Origin: Sapria himalayana
Taxonomy: Eukaryota > Streptophyta > Magnoliopsida > Malpighiales > Rafflesiaceae
Assembly: GCA_029783825.1 (NCBI GenBank)
Contig: JAREIK010002991.1
Span: 2,247,897-2,311,896 of the forward strand
Direction: 5' to 3'
Length of the DNA stretch: 64,000 bases
The position numbers were made by a program, and so were the translations under genes. The notes under the pieces were generated by a model. The model saw only the letters and a list, made by a program, of their open reading frames with translations, was not told where the DNA came from and did not search any database. Position 1 is the first letter of the stretch. Each line of letters begins with the position of its first letter. Below are positions 1 to 12,960 of this stretch, one piece after another.

Positions 1-1474
1 ATATACAATATATAAAAACTAAGCTAATGTGTAATTTATTAAAAATAATAGACAAATATTAATTAATTATCAATCTATATACTCTCATAGATTTTTCTTA
101 TTTATGTTTAAAAAATATGACACATGGGTAGAAACTGATAAATTACACATAGAATATCTTGCAAAAATATAACCACTTAAGTGTGTCAAAAATATCTTGC
201 AAAAATAAAACTAAGTGTGTCAAGAATATCTTGCCGATTCAGGATAACATCTTTAACCTGTATACAATTAAAAAGTATTTGAAACTAATAATATTTGCAA
301 TACATTGAAAAATTTGATAAACTAAGAGATCGTCTCTCCTTTTAGCCATTATGTAAAACAAAAATAAGTATTCTTGAAACTAAATTTGTTTCTTAGATTG
401 TTGAGTGTTTTAAGATTTCAACACATTCATGTGCTCTTTGTAATGTTATAAACTAGGGATGCAAACTTATGATTTGTTATCCTAAATTATTAAAATATAA
501 AAGTATATTGGTTTTAATCAATGTATGGTTGAAAAAGAGTTTGCATTTTATAACAGATGATGAAGTACTTGTTATCCTAAATTATGATTAATATCCATAC
601 AATGACTACTAGTTATAGTTTACTAAACTTGTTGTCGCAATTGCTACCTTTTAAAAATTCAATTGTTTGAGTTCCAAATAAATGTTTAGTATAAAGTTCA
701 ACATCTTTCTCTACAACATAGCATTTTAGTCATGCAATTTTCACCCCAATTATGATTCGTGAACATACCCTTTAAAAACATTCGTATATCTTTCAAATCG
801 ATACATCAAAATAGAGTAAATTAGGCAACATAGTTGTACCTCATTATCAAATATGTTGTTAGATGAAGCATATAATATATAAAAATAAAGATGGAAAATA
901 CTTTAAGTAAATATGGTGTAACCACTAATTTATTATCTACTTCATTCAATGTTGGTACATCAACCACTTATGTACATAATTAATTGAAGAAGATACATAA
1001 ACTTGATATAATATGTCTCATACCCCCTAGGAATAGCATAACATATTTCCACTACAAATAATTATTGCATAAGTTGTTGTTGTCATGAAATTTTAAGCCC
1101 AATAACTTCATTTCTTTTTAAGGACATGACATTTTTAAAATTTGAATAATATGCTTCAAAGACTTTTGAATTAAATAATGTTTGGAAAACTATTTTTTCT
1201 CATTTTTAGATTGTGAATAACATGTTGAATTAAATAATATGCATAAGAGAACTCATGATGCATGCTTGCACAAATTACCTTAATTAGACCATACATGATA
1301 AACTAGTTTCCATACTAAAGAGTCGGACATGTGATGTAGCCTATCATCATATTCTATATTCTTAGCATGCCAATCAAGATTTTAGTAGTTTTTGAGGATT
1401 CAAACATCTTTTTAAATCTATGGATTGGTGGGAAATATCACAAAACCTTTGTCAAAACTTTTTTCTTAATCTTT
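1..1474. other. AT-rich intergenic stretch, nothing recognised
   Basis: No reading frame with a recognisable protein family, no RNA gene and no complete element termini were seen on either strand. A CACTACAAA string near 1048 resembles a CACTA terminus but has no partner end with a matching 3-bp duplication. Confidence 0.6.
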
Positions 1475-1640
1475 AGATATATTTAAATCATCGCTAATAC
1501 ATCGGATCTCATAAGAACTCCAAAGTTAAATGTGTTTCATCTTAATCACTAATGAGACAATTGACTAGTGTGGAAGTTTCTACCTAGCGGTTGGTAAGGG
1601 GGGATTGGGGGGAGGGTGGAAAAAAAATTTAAAAAAACTC
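1475..1640 (+). mobile_element. 5S rRNA-derived SINE-like unit, copy 1
   Basis: The first ~120 bp align without large gaps to plant 5S rRNA; the core AACTCCAAAGTTAA differs from 5S AACTCCGAAGTTAA by one base. It is followed by a G-rich block (G6-ATT-G6-A-G3) at about 1596-1618 and an A-rich tail. A perfect 12-bp direct repeat, TTCTTAATCTTT, lies immediately before (1463-1474) and after (1641-1652) the unit, as expected for LINE-mediated target-site duplication. The alternative is a fragment of a Cassandra-type TRIM, whose LTRs also carry 5S sequence, but those make 5-bp duplications. Confidence 0.7.
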
Positions 1641-1652
1641 TTCTTAATCTTT

Positions 1653-2699
1653 CTGTCCTTTTTCTTTATTTTCCTCATTGACTTTCCACGAGTTTGGCAT
1701 CATATGATAATTTTTTGTGTTGATTTCTATACAAAATGCAATCATTATGATATGCATAAATTTAATGATATTCTATCCCAAGTGCATTCAAAGTATTTTT
1801 CACTCTTTCATGGGTAATGACATCTCATTATTTGATGACAACATATTACCAAGTAACTAAAAAAATTATGAGAATCTTTTGTAAGATCAACCATAACATA
1901 TTTTAAAATTGTAAAGTTTTAAAAATATTAACAATTTTTCACCACAAATTACCATCATCTAGGTATTGACATTTTATGGGGGTAAGGTTGGTTGATTGTG
2001 CTACTCAAAAATAAATGAAGTTTTTAGCTCATTCATCATATTCAATCGACCTTTTAACTTTTGACATCCAATTTAGATTTGACATTTCAATTGGTATTAT
2101 AAAATATTTATCCTACATGAGAAAAAATATAAAATGATATATATATATATATATATATAGATTAGCATACAAAATAATGGTGAACATAGTGCATAGATAT
2201 TATCCAATAAAACTATTAAATAAAAAAAACATAAGTATACAAACCATTTGTTGAAAATATAGTCACATAACTAATATATTTAGTTAGATATGCATCAAAA
2301 GCACAATAAATAGAAAAACAATCAAGAAGAAGAGTGATAAAAATATTATGTTGTTTTCAAAAAATTTTATCAAAGCATTAAACAAAATTTCATTGCAATT
2401 CATATTTTAATGAGAAACATTTTTTTAGTAGGAGATAGAAATTTCATTTAAAATTATGGTTATGGTTTAATTACAAAATAGATTGAATTAATTTGAAGTT
2501 ATAAAAATGTTATAGAATAAAAAAAATCCATGAATCACATAATCTTAAAACATAGTGAAAATAATATGATTAAGAAAATTTACCAAAAAAATCATCAATA
2601 AAATTTAATCATATATAAATATGATAAAAATTCAAACAAACATGAACTATAAGATGATAACATATATAAAAAAATAACAAAAAAAATAGAGAAAACAAT
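1653..2699. other. AT-rich stretch with (AT)n microsatellite
   Basis: No gene recognised. An (AT)n run lies at about 2137-2159. The rest is low-complexity A/T-rich sequence without open frames of note. Confidence 0.6.
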
Positions 2700-3064
2700 T
2701 TCCTATTGTTTGATTCTATATTTTTTTGTTGATACTTCTATTAAGATTTTACTTTTTATTCTCATTAATTTTATTTTTGATTCTAGATTTGTGATGAATT
2801 ATTTTCCATCACAAAAATCTGTCATAAAGTAGTCTCAATTCTATCACTAAAATTTTTGTGCCATCTTCTCGCCAAATAATATTAACGAATTATTTTTTTG
2901 TCACAAATCAATCATAATCTTCCATCACTAATCCATCACAAATCCAACACAAATCCATCACAAACAAATATCGGAAATTTTGTGACGGAATATTGTGACG
3001 GAAATTTTGTGACGGAAATTTTGATCACAAATTTTCATCACTAAAATTTATTTTTTTTGTAGTG
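2700..3064. mobile_element. CACTA (En/Spm) transposon terminal fragment
   Basis: The sequence ends at 3064 in TTTTTTTGTAGTG, the reverse complement of the CACTACAAA terminus of plant CACTA elements. Just inside lie several direct and inverted copies of a TTTGTGACGGAA-like subterminal repeat (about 2780-3030), the usual transposase-binding arrangement of this superfamily. I did not find the opposite end with a matching 3-bp duplication, so this is one terminus of a truncated or very decayed element. Confidence 0.65.
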
Positions 3065-3576
3065 TAAAAATAAATAAAAACTAATCTTTTAAATTCTCAT
3101 AAATGTGAATTATGATGTCACCCTTTAAATGTGACACTTTTTTTGTGATTTTAACATTTGGTAATCATTTGTATGCAAATGGAATCTATTTTGAAAAAAA
3201 ATTTTTTTACATTTAGGAGTTACAGAAGCTTGTTAGGCTATTAAATGGTTAATTAAACCTCATTCTCTCTGTGTATCTATCTATCTATCTATCTATATCT
3301 ATCTCTAATTATTATTGTCCATGTTGAATGAGGAGAAGTGTGGAACTTGTGGGAAAATAAGGCAAAAACAAAGGTTAATTTTGGAGATGACAAGTACAAC
3401 ACACATTGTGTGTGGAGGCAAATGCATTTGAAAACCCCATCATGTTGAAGGCCAATGAAGAGTGGAAAATAAGAATTTGAGATTTCAGTTTTTTCTTCTA
3501 TAGTTAGTGCTATGGACAACTCGATGCCCAAAAGGTTCTTTTTAGCTACTAAAAACTATTAAGGTTTGGTGAAAGT
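3065..3576. other. Non-coding stretch with (CTAT)n microsatellite
   Basis: No gene recognised. A CTAT tetranucleotide repeat lies near 3279-3304. Confidence 0.6.
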
Positions 3577-4053
3577 GTATTTGGGCCTATTTGAGAAGCC
3601 CAATTAACTAAAGTATGAATCTAAAGTCTAAACATCAAACATGTATATCCACTTGTATTTATGAACATTATTACTTTATTATTATTAATTAATATAGATA
3701 TAAATACATATCTTACTTTTCCAATTAGTGTGATTCTCATTTTTACTTTGTATTAATTCTTTCAATCTTGTTAGATGCATTTAAATCACCACTAATATAG
3801 TGGATATCATAAAAACTTTATAGTTAAATGTTCTTGGTTGTGATTATTATTGAATTGATTGACCAGTATAAAAATTTATTGTATGCATTTATCCTGGTAC
3901 TGGTAAGGGGGGATTGGGGGGAGGGTGAAAAATAAATTCTCTTTATCTTATTGCTCAATCTTTTCTCTTCTCTGTTCTACTTGAGTATCAAAAAGCTCAA
4001 AAAAAAAAAAGATAACACTCTGAATATTGAAGTTATAATAAACAACTTCAATA
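3577..4053 (+). mobile_element. Probable 5' LTR of a Copia element
   Basis: The inferred left end begins TGTATTTGGGCC, and a TATA-like TATAAATA lies near 3697. The right end is set by the primer binding site that follows it (TTGGTATCAGAGG, 4055-4067), complementary to initiator tRNA-Met as in plant Copia elements. The 5S-SINE-like copy 2 lies inside this interval. The 3' LTR was not found, so the left boundary is an inference. Confidence 0.45.
3773..3954 (+). mobile_element. 5S rRNA-derived SINE-like unit, copy 2
   Basis: It has the same structure as the unit at 1475: a degenerate full-length 5S-like head, the G-rich block (3905-3926) and an A-rich stretch. TCAATCTT occurs directly before (3762-3769) and after (3955-3962), a plausible 8-bp target-site duplication. 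It lies within the probable LTR of the neighbouring Copia element, so it is either a later insertion there or part of that LTR family. Confidence 0.6.
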
Positions 4054-7000
4054 GTTGGTATCAGAGGATGTTGATCAGACCTCTTTTCAAATTTCTTCTC
4101 ATATATTTTTTTCTCTTATTTTTGTTCTTCTTTCTTTAGATTACTCTCATATCTAAACAAAGATGTACAAATCTTTTAGATCCTATGCAGATCCAATCAT
4201 ATTGGAAGATTAATTGTGCAAATCAACACTTATTGATCAAGATGCCCAATTTTTTCAAATCCGAGTCTTCATTTATTTTTTAAAAAATATAACACTTACA
4301 AATATTGGCTTTTCAAACTCAAGGGCTCTTACTATACCTCTATTTGAAGGAAAGAACTAATTATTGAAGTGTCAAGATGAAGAATTTTTTTATGTCTAAA
4401 GACATACTAGAACTAGTTGATGAAGGGTTTTGTGAACCTGAAAATTTAACTACTCTTGATGAAAAAAAATGTCAAATATGAGATCTAAAAAAATCAAATA
4501 CCAAAGAATTACTATTCGTCCAATAGGATATCATTAATACCATCTTTCCCAAAATAATGAGGTCTTTTAAGGCAAACTAAGCAAGGGAACTAATTCAAAA
4601 TGAAATCCAATGAGATTAAAAAAAAATAGTGGAATCAAATTTCAATCCTTAAGAAGGAATTTTGAGAATTTGAAAATGAAAGATTCAACTCTCTTAAATC
4701 TCTATCAACCTTGTTTATTGACATAGTAAACCAATTAAAATTCCATGGTGAAAATGTCTTTTGAAACAAGGTTAGTTGAAAAAATACTCATAAGCTTACC
4801 TAATAAGTTTGAACTCATAGTGATAGTTATTATGGAGACCAAAGATATTACTAGACTCAACATTCAAAAACTACTTATCATATGAGCAGAGAGTACTTAA
4901 ACAAGTAAAAGCATCAATTGAGATAGCTCTTTGAACAAAAGTCATACTTATGTCAAGCTCACTAAAGATAAGAAATGTTGAAGAGACAAAAAAAAAAAAA
5001 ACTCAACAAGGCCAATTGGATACTCCAACCTAGAGGTGTCAAACGGGCCGTGCCGAGCCGGCCAAGCACGTTTTTTCCAGGCCCAACCGGGCTTCAATGC
5101 CGGGCCAGGCACGTCATGAACATTAACCGTGTCGTGCCTATCCCGGCATGGTTTTTTGGGGGTTTAGCCCGGCACGGGCCCGCAGCACGATTCGCCGGGT
5201 TCGGCCCGGTCAGGCCGAACCCTAAATTAAAAAAAAAATTTAGGGTTTCGTTGCGCACCATCGCGCCGAACCCTAATTTTAAAAAAAATTAGGGATTGTG
5301 CACGCCTGAAACCCTAATTCTATAAAAAATAAGAAATTGGGCACGCCCGAAACCCTAATTTTAAAAAAAAATTAGGGTTTCGGCGCCAAGTAACCCTAAA
5401 TTAAAAAAACATGGCACGAGGCACGGTTGCCCTCGGCACGACACGACATGATTGTGCCGTGGTCGGGCACGGCACAAGCCCAAGCACGGGAAATTTCCGT
5501 GCTGGGCCGGCCCAGGCACAGCTGAACCGTGCCGTGCCTCGTGGCAGGCCAGGTCGGCCCGGCCCAGTTGACACCTCTACTCCAACCCAAGTAAGTATAA
5601 TGAAAAAAATAAAAAAAAAATCATCTTCTATAAGAAACATCTTCTTTACCGAGGGGATATCTTCTTACACATGTAATATCTATAAGAAGAACAATCACTT
5701 AGGAAATGATTGTTTGTTCAAGTCTAAAATTTAGTATAACTACTATAAAAGGTTTTGCACACTTAATTAAAAATCATCAGAGAATATCTAAAATTTACTA
5801 TAGAAAGAAGCACACTGAACAAGTCAATTGTGTAGAACAAAAATTATCAGATAAAAATCTATTTTTTATTTCAAATGATAATAATACTTAGTCAACTAAT
5901 GCGTGGTTCTTAGTTAGTAGTTTCTTAAATCACATGTCAGGAAATAAATAATTATTCATGAACTAAAAATTGTAGTAAGTTTATAAGTATAAATGGGAAA
6001 TGAAGATATTGTTCTAGTAGATGGAAATGATAAAGTCAAAATACCCACATCATTTGGTAATAAAATCAATGAGGACGCATTACTAGTGCTAGAATTCAAC
6101 CAAAATCTTATAAGTGTGCGACAACTCATCCAAAAAGGGTATAAATTGATATTTGAACAAAATCATTGTTATATTTATAGTAAAGACTCTAATAATTTAT
6201 GTTGGAAACTTTAAAATGACCAATAGTAGAAACTTCGCACTAAATCTAGACTATAATATTGATCATACATTAAATATGCATACTATCCAATAGTTGAGTC
6301 TTTGGCATAGGAGAAAGGGGCATCTAAATTACAAAAGCCTAAAACTACTTAGCTAGAAGAAATTAAATAGTGGGATTCCTTCTGATTTGAACATACTAAC
6401 TAACATATATGACAAGTGTGCATTATCAAATTATTTAGACAACCCTTTCAAAAGGATGTTGCCTGCAGATCCTCATTGCCACTTGAGTTCTCCATACTAA
6501 CAATTTTGGACATATGTCATTATTATTATTAATAAATAATTGATATATTGTTTTTGGATGACCATACTAGAATGATATGAGTTTACTTTATCCAATCCAA
6601 ATTTGATGCTTTTAAATTTTATGTAAAATTTTTTCTAAAAAATTATTGAAAATAAATCATGCAGAACTATAAAAACCCTTAGAAGTGATAAGGAGAATTG
6701 AATTCCTCTCATATAAGTTTATTAGCTTCAGTGTAAATAAAAGAATTTAGAGACAACTAATCATAGTACCACAACAAAATGGAGTGATTGAATGAAGGAA
6801 TAGAATAGTAATAGAAATGACAAGAATATTACTTGTTGAAAAGAATCTACCCAAATAATTTTGGGCTAAAATAGTAGACACCTTAGTTTACTTGCTAAAT
6901 AGAAACCCTACTATGGTATTAAGTAGCCTCACTCCACTAAGGCTTGGAGTTGTTGGAAGCCTAATGTCCACCTAAAAGTCTTAGGAAATCTATGCTATGC

Positions 7001-7560
7001 TTAGATTCTAAAATAAAAAAGGACAAAAATCAATAATACTAGTACTATACTAACTGTATCCTTGTTGGATAGAGCCTAGTCTTTTAAGGATATAGATTAT
7101 ACTCATTAGACACCACGACTTTTTGTATATTGAGAAATACTTGTTGATTAAGATTCGACAAAGAATAATGAGGTATAAAATGAAAAATCTCCAACTCAAT
7201 ATATTGAGGTAAATCAGCTAGAAAATGCCATTTCTTCAACATGGCCAGAAAATCCATCAACTTGCATAACATCTAGGTATAAATATAAAATACTAGAATT
7301 TGACTCTAAACTTAACTTGTATGTGCCAAATAATGAAATAACTACTCTTGTATATATATACAATCATTAGAAGACATCTATGAACAATGTAATTGTAACT
7401 TGGTAAAGTCTCTCGACATTGATGAGGGTGTATTACATAAAAAATGGATCTTAGCTATAAGAAGGGAGCTAGAAACCAATGAGAAAAATAATACTTGGAC
7501 TTTAGTAGAATTGCCATAAAACAAGCATTGTGTAGGGGTTAAGTGGCTATATAAAATTTA
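4054..7560 (+). pseudogene. Copia gag-pol remnant (gag, protease/GAG-pre-integrase, integrase, start of RT)
   Basis: This is a decayed Ty1/Copia polyprotein with many stops and frameshifts, downstream of a tRNA-Met primer binding site. Recognisable parts in order are: gag (about 4330-4900, with LVEKILISLPNKFE and METKDITRLNIQKLL); the region before integrase (5993-6214, with LEFNQNLISVRQLIQKGY); the GAG-pre-integrase signature WHRRKGHLNYKSLK near 6304; integrase (about 6670-6960, with PQQNGV and the linker after it); and the N-terminus of reverse transcriptase (7480-7560, NNTWTLVELP then GVKWLYKI). Similarity stops near 7560, so most of RT, RNase H and the 3' LTR are missing. Gag is interrupted by the hAT MITE at 5031-5579. 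Confidence 0.8.
5031..5579. mobile_element. GC-rich non-autonomous hAT element (MITE)
   Basis: The 12-bp terminal inverted repeats TAGAGGTGTCAA / TTGACACCTCTA are perfect. They are flanked by a perfect 8-bp target-site duplication CTCCAACC (5023-5030 and 5580-5587), the hAT hallmark. Subterminal regions are rich in GGCCCGG- and GTGCCG-type motifs. The centre holds three short palindromes of the form CCCTAA...TTAGGG with A-rich spacers (about 5219-5400). It has no coding capacity of its own. It is a GC island in an AT-rich host sequence, inserted in the Copia gag remnant. The element at 29229-29662 belongs to the same family. Confidence 0.9.
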
Positions 7561-9229
7561 GAACTCATCGCATATTATCGTCATTCCCAATGTCACAGCT
7601 CTATATGAAGAATAAGAATAACAAACGAATGAAGTCGCAGTCACTTCCTAGTACTATGACTTTGTGTTATAGTGACATTAGACTCACGTCATGGTCATTT
7701 CCCAATACTATAATTTTCTATTATATGAAGATTGAGAAATATTCTAGAGTCATAGTCACTTTCTGAAGTTATTACATTGAGCTTAATATATAAAAGATAA
7801 AGTGATAGTTTTATACTGAAAGCCATGAATTCCCACTTAAAGTAATATAGAAGCATTTGAGTAGAAAAGAATAAGAGAATGAAATTCCAAAGGGTTCCTC
7901 CATTTTTCTTCCTTCTCCATGCAACAAGCAAGGCCCATGGTACAACTACCAAATCTTATTGGTGAATTTCATATTCCTTAAGGGCTTCACAAGTAAGCAT
8001 GGAATAATAGACTTAATGCTAATCCCTAGAGTTGGGGGGCATGACTTTCAACCATCCCTCTCTATGGTAGATTCGAGAATTTTTATCAAATTAACTTGTG
8101 GTCTAGGATTTGTGTAACTTGATTTATGTGATATGATAATAGTTTTATATGAATAGATTTGATTTGATTTATGATGTGTTATAAATATTGATATATATGT
8201 GATTAAATAGAAATTGAACTAAGATTTTGACTATTTGTCAGTTTGCTAACTCGCATATATGATGGTAAAAAAGTGACAACCCTTCTGACTATGATGCATG
8301 AGATAAACATATAAATTAAAATATGAAATTTTGGTATGTTAATCATTATGAGTAAGACCTTTATGAAGCTGAAAGTATAATTACTTTTACATGTCGATCT
8401 ATTATATATGCCTTAGAAGACTTAGTTCTCAATTAGGATATACTAATCAACATTATATAGAACATTCTCCAATAGGTTTCTTCTTTAGTATAAGAGTCAC
8501 ATCATCATTGAGAAGGATAATGATAGGCAATCTTCGAGGCATACATAAGAATGTTATAATGCATAAGTTGGTGACAATCATTGTGAGTCATTTTCACTCA
8601 TATGATTTTCATAGGTAAAACATTTGAGAAGTATATATTAATTATGTGAGTATAATACTTATGAAGTTGAAAGAACAAATGCTTATATATCATGTCAATT
8701 ATTAGTCTTTATGACACCTATGATTAGATAATAAGAATGTACATATGAAGTAAATATTAAAGAAATTTGATGAGTTACCTTAAATGTATGGAATTCTAAA
8801 TGACTCTCGAGCAGAGATAATTTTTTATTCAATTGTGATGTATTGAGGGGACTACAATTAAGATGAGCTCAATGGTAATAACCACTTTGTATACTATTTG
8901 GGCAAGAAGTTATTACATAATAATCTAATATTCATTCTAAATCCAAATATAATATAATTAAACTAATTCGAACATATATCAAATAAATTAAATAAATAAA
9001 CCCATTAATCTAAAATTAATTCCATGATCTAAAATATCTATTTTATTAGAATTGAGTTGTCTCACTATTGAATAACCAAATTGTCGATACAATCTCAATG
9101 AGATCGATATCTAGATGAAAGTTATTTTTATTATTTATATGATATGTGCACTTATGGACCTCTGTTGATGAAGTAAACTTTTGTGACACTATCTAATCAA
9201 CAAAATTAGGTCAACTAACAAAGTCATAA
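7561..9229. repeat. Retrotransposon LTR-like repeat, left member
   Basis: No gene recognised. About 8220-9210 resembles 12480-12620 and 13250-13990 on the same strand, for example a block TCTCAATGAGATCGATATCTAG near 9090 against TCTCAATAGGATTGATATCTAG near 13860. About 7600-7760 shares a low-complexity CATGACT-rich composition with 11880-12060. These could be remains of LTRs of the gypsy element whose pol lies between them, but TG/CA ends and primer sites were not located. Confidence 0.4.
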
Positions 9230-10740
9230 CACCTATAACTATCAAGAGGGTTAGTAGTTTTTTTTTTGGATATTTTGGGTTCTATCAAAGGTTTATCCAC
9301 AATGGTAAAACCATTGAGCAAACTATTGGAGAAGAAATAAGTTTCAACTTTAGTGAAAAATGTGTTGAAGTATTTTGAAGAATTAGAGAGAAAGTTAAAT
9401 ATAATGTCTAATTTTAACCATACCACAAAGAGGGGAGCTATTTGTGATTATGTGTGATGTAAGCACCTATGTGCTTGGAGATGTACTATGATAGAAATGA
9501 GATAGTTTTTTGGTTATTTCATAGTCTTGTCAGACCTAAAATGAAGCCAAAGTAAATTACACAACTATAGAATAAAAAATATTGGTCATGGTTTTCTTTT
9601 GTGATAAATTATGACCATACATCCTTAGAGAAAAAGTAGTGATTTAAACAAATCATGCAACTTTGTTGTACTTAATGGCAAATAAAAATACTAAGCTAAA
9701 ATTGATATGATAGATCCTTTTGCTCCAATAATTTGATATAGAGATAAGAGACAAAAAGGAAACATAGGAAAGTAATTATGTGATATTCAACCATTTGGTC
9801 CACTTGGAATCCGATGGGAATCATGGATGAAAAATTTAAATTTAAGAGAACTTCTTAGATGAGTAGATTTTGATGTTGAAAACACAATTACACAAAAATG
9901 CTAATTTTGTGAATTATGTAGCATGTGGAACCCTTTCTTATTCTCTCATGTTCCACCAAAAAAAAGAAGTTTTTGCATGATATGAGAAATAACTTATGAG
10001 ATAATTTGGTTCTATTTAGAAGATGTGTGAATCAAGTCATACGGAGATGTGTATCAAAAGATGAATAGATAAAGATTATCCCCAAATATCACTTTTTTCC
10101 TTATGAAGAGTATTTTGGAGATAACAAAACTGCTCAAAAGAAATTTCAATCTAAATATTTTTTTCCATCATTATACATAGATTGCCAAAATATGGTGCAA
10201 TGGTGTGATAGATGCTAAAATCCAAATAACATGTCAAGGTGGAATGAAATACTATTCAACATCCTTAAAGTATAAATGTTTGATACATGAGGGATAAATA
10301 TCATGAGACAATTCCCTTCATCTTTTGAGAAAGAGCTATAGATACCATGATATATCATAAGTGATGAAGGAAATTATTTTTGTAACAAATTAATTGGCTC
10401 TTACTTGGCTAAATATGTGACTATGTGCTATCAATATGTTGGAGAAAGACAATCAATATGTTGAGAAAAGATTAGTCTCAATAGTTGGAGAAAGTATTGA
10501 GGGCATATATAATAACATTCAAGACACCATTGAGTATTTTTATAAAGGATTGTCTTTTTCCAATCAAGCTTGAATATCAAGCATGATGAGGAATAAAATA
10601 GGTGGTTTATAAAGTTTGAGATATAAAAGAAAAAAGAGTTTATCAGATGAGTGAAATAAATAATGAAGGAATGAATCCTATTAAAATTCTTAGATCTATA
10701 AAGAAAAAACAAAAAAAAAAACATGACTAGAATCTATAAA
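9230..10740 (+). pseudogene. Ty3-gypsy (Athila/Tat-like) pol remnant: RT end, RNase H, integrase
   Basis: Conceptual translation across many stops and frameshifts follows plant Athila/Tat pol in order. The end of RT lies at about 9265-9420 (thumb region, PLSKLLEKK). RNase H follows at 9430-9790 (LFVIMCDVSTYVLG, then KVNYTTIE, then a motif close to FDIEIRDKKGTE). Integrase covers 10080-10740, with a zinc-binding part (CQNMVQWCDRC), a core (IISDEGNYFCNKLIGSYLAKY) and the C-terminal AYRTAFKTP-like block with frameshifts. Gag and protease were not found on this side. The element is long dead. Assignment to Athila/Tat rests on the RNase H/integrase wording rather than on LTRs. Confidence 0.75.
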
Positions 10741-12479
10741 GGAAGTTCACACTTGAATATAATGTATTAGTTTTCAACTTACTTCTCAAGTTGTTTGTAG
10801 AAAAGTTGAAGCCTTGATTGTATGAACCATTTACAATCACAATACTGATACCCTATGAAGTAGGTATAGTGAAATCAAAAAGTGTATATAATGTAAGGTA
10901 AATGAGTAAAGATTGAAGCATTATAAGGAAGAAAATCCTTATAAAAATACTCAATCAAAAATATCCAACTAGGGTGGAGCGGAAGTAAAATATTGGTTTA
11001 ACTAATGATATTAAATATAATACTTCTTGGGAGACAACATAAGTAGTTAATTTTAGCTTTTATAAAATATTGCACCCATTGATATATGTATAAAAATAAG
11101 AAATCCATAGATTCAAAAGTTCATGTCCAAAGGAAAATAAATCACCACAATAATCAAACCCAACCATGGTATTTTTTTTTTGTTATATTTTATTTATTCT
11201 ATTGTTGTGTGATTTTTCAGAAGATTTCCAAAGGAGATAGAGATTCGTTGCTTGAGGTTGAGCAAAAATCTTAATATGAGAGTTTATTTAATATCAGAAG
11301 TATTTTGGGTTAAATTGGTAAACTTGGTGAAGCAATGACTTGCAGGGCTACAAAATAATAGAAAGTCATAATATTTCCTATGTTACGACTTGGTTATACT
11401 AGTCATAACCTACTAAAAAGTTTTGTCAGCCTATCTTGGTTGCAACTCTATAAAACAAGTTATAACAATCTTTATACACAACTCTACTACCGAGTTGTCA
11501 TAATTATTTTATTTACAATATTATTTTCATGATCATGATATTTTCTTATAGTCATAACCATACTTTTTTTAATACATGATGATAATTACGTTATTTTCAC
11601 ATTGTAGCAATCTAGTTCCCACTAGTATAAAAAGTTGTGGTATTTTTCATTATCAGAACTTAATCAATACAAAATTAAAAATCACATAACATCAAGTAAT
11701 TTTTAGTCATGATAATTTTTTCCTATTCAACTTTGTGATCTATCAATTAAATATCTAAGTCATGGCATTCTTGTCTTCAAAATTTTTCATTACAAAGAGT
11801 AAATTTTCAAGTCATTATCATTTTTTGCAGCTATGAATTTATGTTATAAGGAATAATTATCTCAATTATAATATTATTGCTACTATGACTTCAAGATCTA
11901 GAGAGGGATGACATCAATCATGGCATTATTACCACTATGATTTTTTACTCAAGAGGAGAGTAACTTCTATTATGGAAATCCTTTGCTACCATGACTTTTA
12001 TATTTCATAAAAGATTCAAAGAGATGAAAAAATCACAACTTCAACCTAGTATCATGACTTCCAGTTTAAAAATATTCATAGAACCCTAAGGTATAAAAGA
12101 AAGACTTTGAGTTTTTCGAAAAAGAAGAAAGAAGATGAGGAATTAGATTTTGAGCCATGAGCATGAAAAATCCTAGGTGATGCAACTTCCAACACCAATT
12201 AATGAAAAACCCAAGATAAACACAAGGAAGAATTGATAGAGATTAGGTGTTAAGGCTTAGATCCTCATTAGGGCTTTCATTGAGAATACTCAATTTAATG
12301 AGATGTCACACCAAATATCTTACGTGAAGTCTTTTCCAGTGTTAGACTAGATTGGGATCTAAGGTTAGTTTGATGTACTTAATATTATGATGATGTGAAT
12401 ATATAACTATTATTTATTGCAATGTTGTGATTTGAATATTAATGGATGTGATTGCTACTTAGAATTGAGATCTAGAGTT
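10741..12479. other. Decayed retrotransposon 3' region, no gene recognised
   Basis: This non-coding, low-complexity stretch follows the gypsy integrase. Between 11340 and 12060 words such as CATGACTT and GTCATAA recur. A similar composition occurs at 7600-7760 and 37360-37680, suggesting common LTR or UTR material of Athila-like elements. Confidence 0.4.
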
Positions 12480-12921
12480 TTCGCTACATTTTGGTAATGA
12501 CAAATGGTGACAGGTAAATCATGAAAAATATTCATGAGGCATGATATATAAAGTGACATCTCTTCTAATTTTATCATATGAGATAAACCTATACATGAAA
12601 ATATGAATTGAGATAAGTTTAATTATTGCAAGGTACTCACAAAACCAAAAGCACAAACATATTCAAGACCAATCAATTGTCTATATTCTAGAATAATTGA
12701 CTTTAATGATGTGAGTTAAATAGAATGTTTGTGTAGTATATAATTTGTTTCCTTAACTCTCAATTTTATTTATAAGTATAGGTACTAATATATTGAGAGA
12801 TTAGATATGAAGCATTGAGATAATAATGGGGCTGGTCAGTGGGCCAAGAGAATTTTTATAGCATGACTTAGTCCGCCCTGAAGATCTAATTCATTTCTAT
12901 TTTATGTATAATCCTAATTAT

Positions 12922-12960
<39 letters not shown>

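Noticed and set aside
1596..1618. G-rich block as a canonical three-tier G-quadruplex
   Set aside because: Only three separate runs of three or more G are present (G6, G6, G3); a canonical motif needs four, so I did not call it.
1475..1640. Functional 5S rRNA gene
   Set aside because: Many substitutions affect the internal promoter, no tandem 5S array or T-run terminator follows, and the unit has retroposon-type flanks.
1048..3064. Complete 2 kb CACTA element starting at CACTACAAATAA near 1048
   Set aside because: The 3-bp flanks do not match (TTC against TAA) and the left end lacks the GTGACGGAA subterminal repeats.
5401..5734. Proline/arginine-rich open frames on both strands
   Set aside because: They fall inside the GC-rich hAT MITE, overlap on both strands and match no protein family; GC content explains them.
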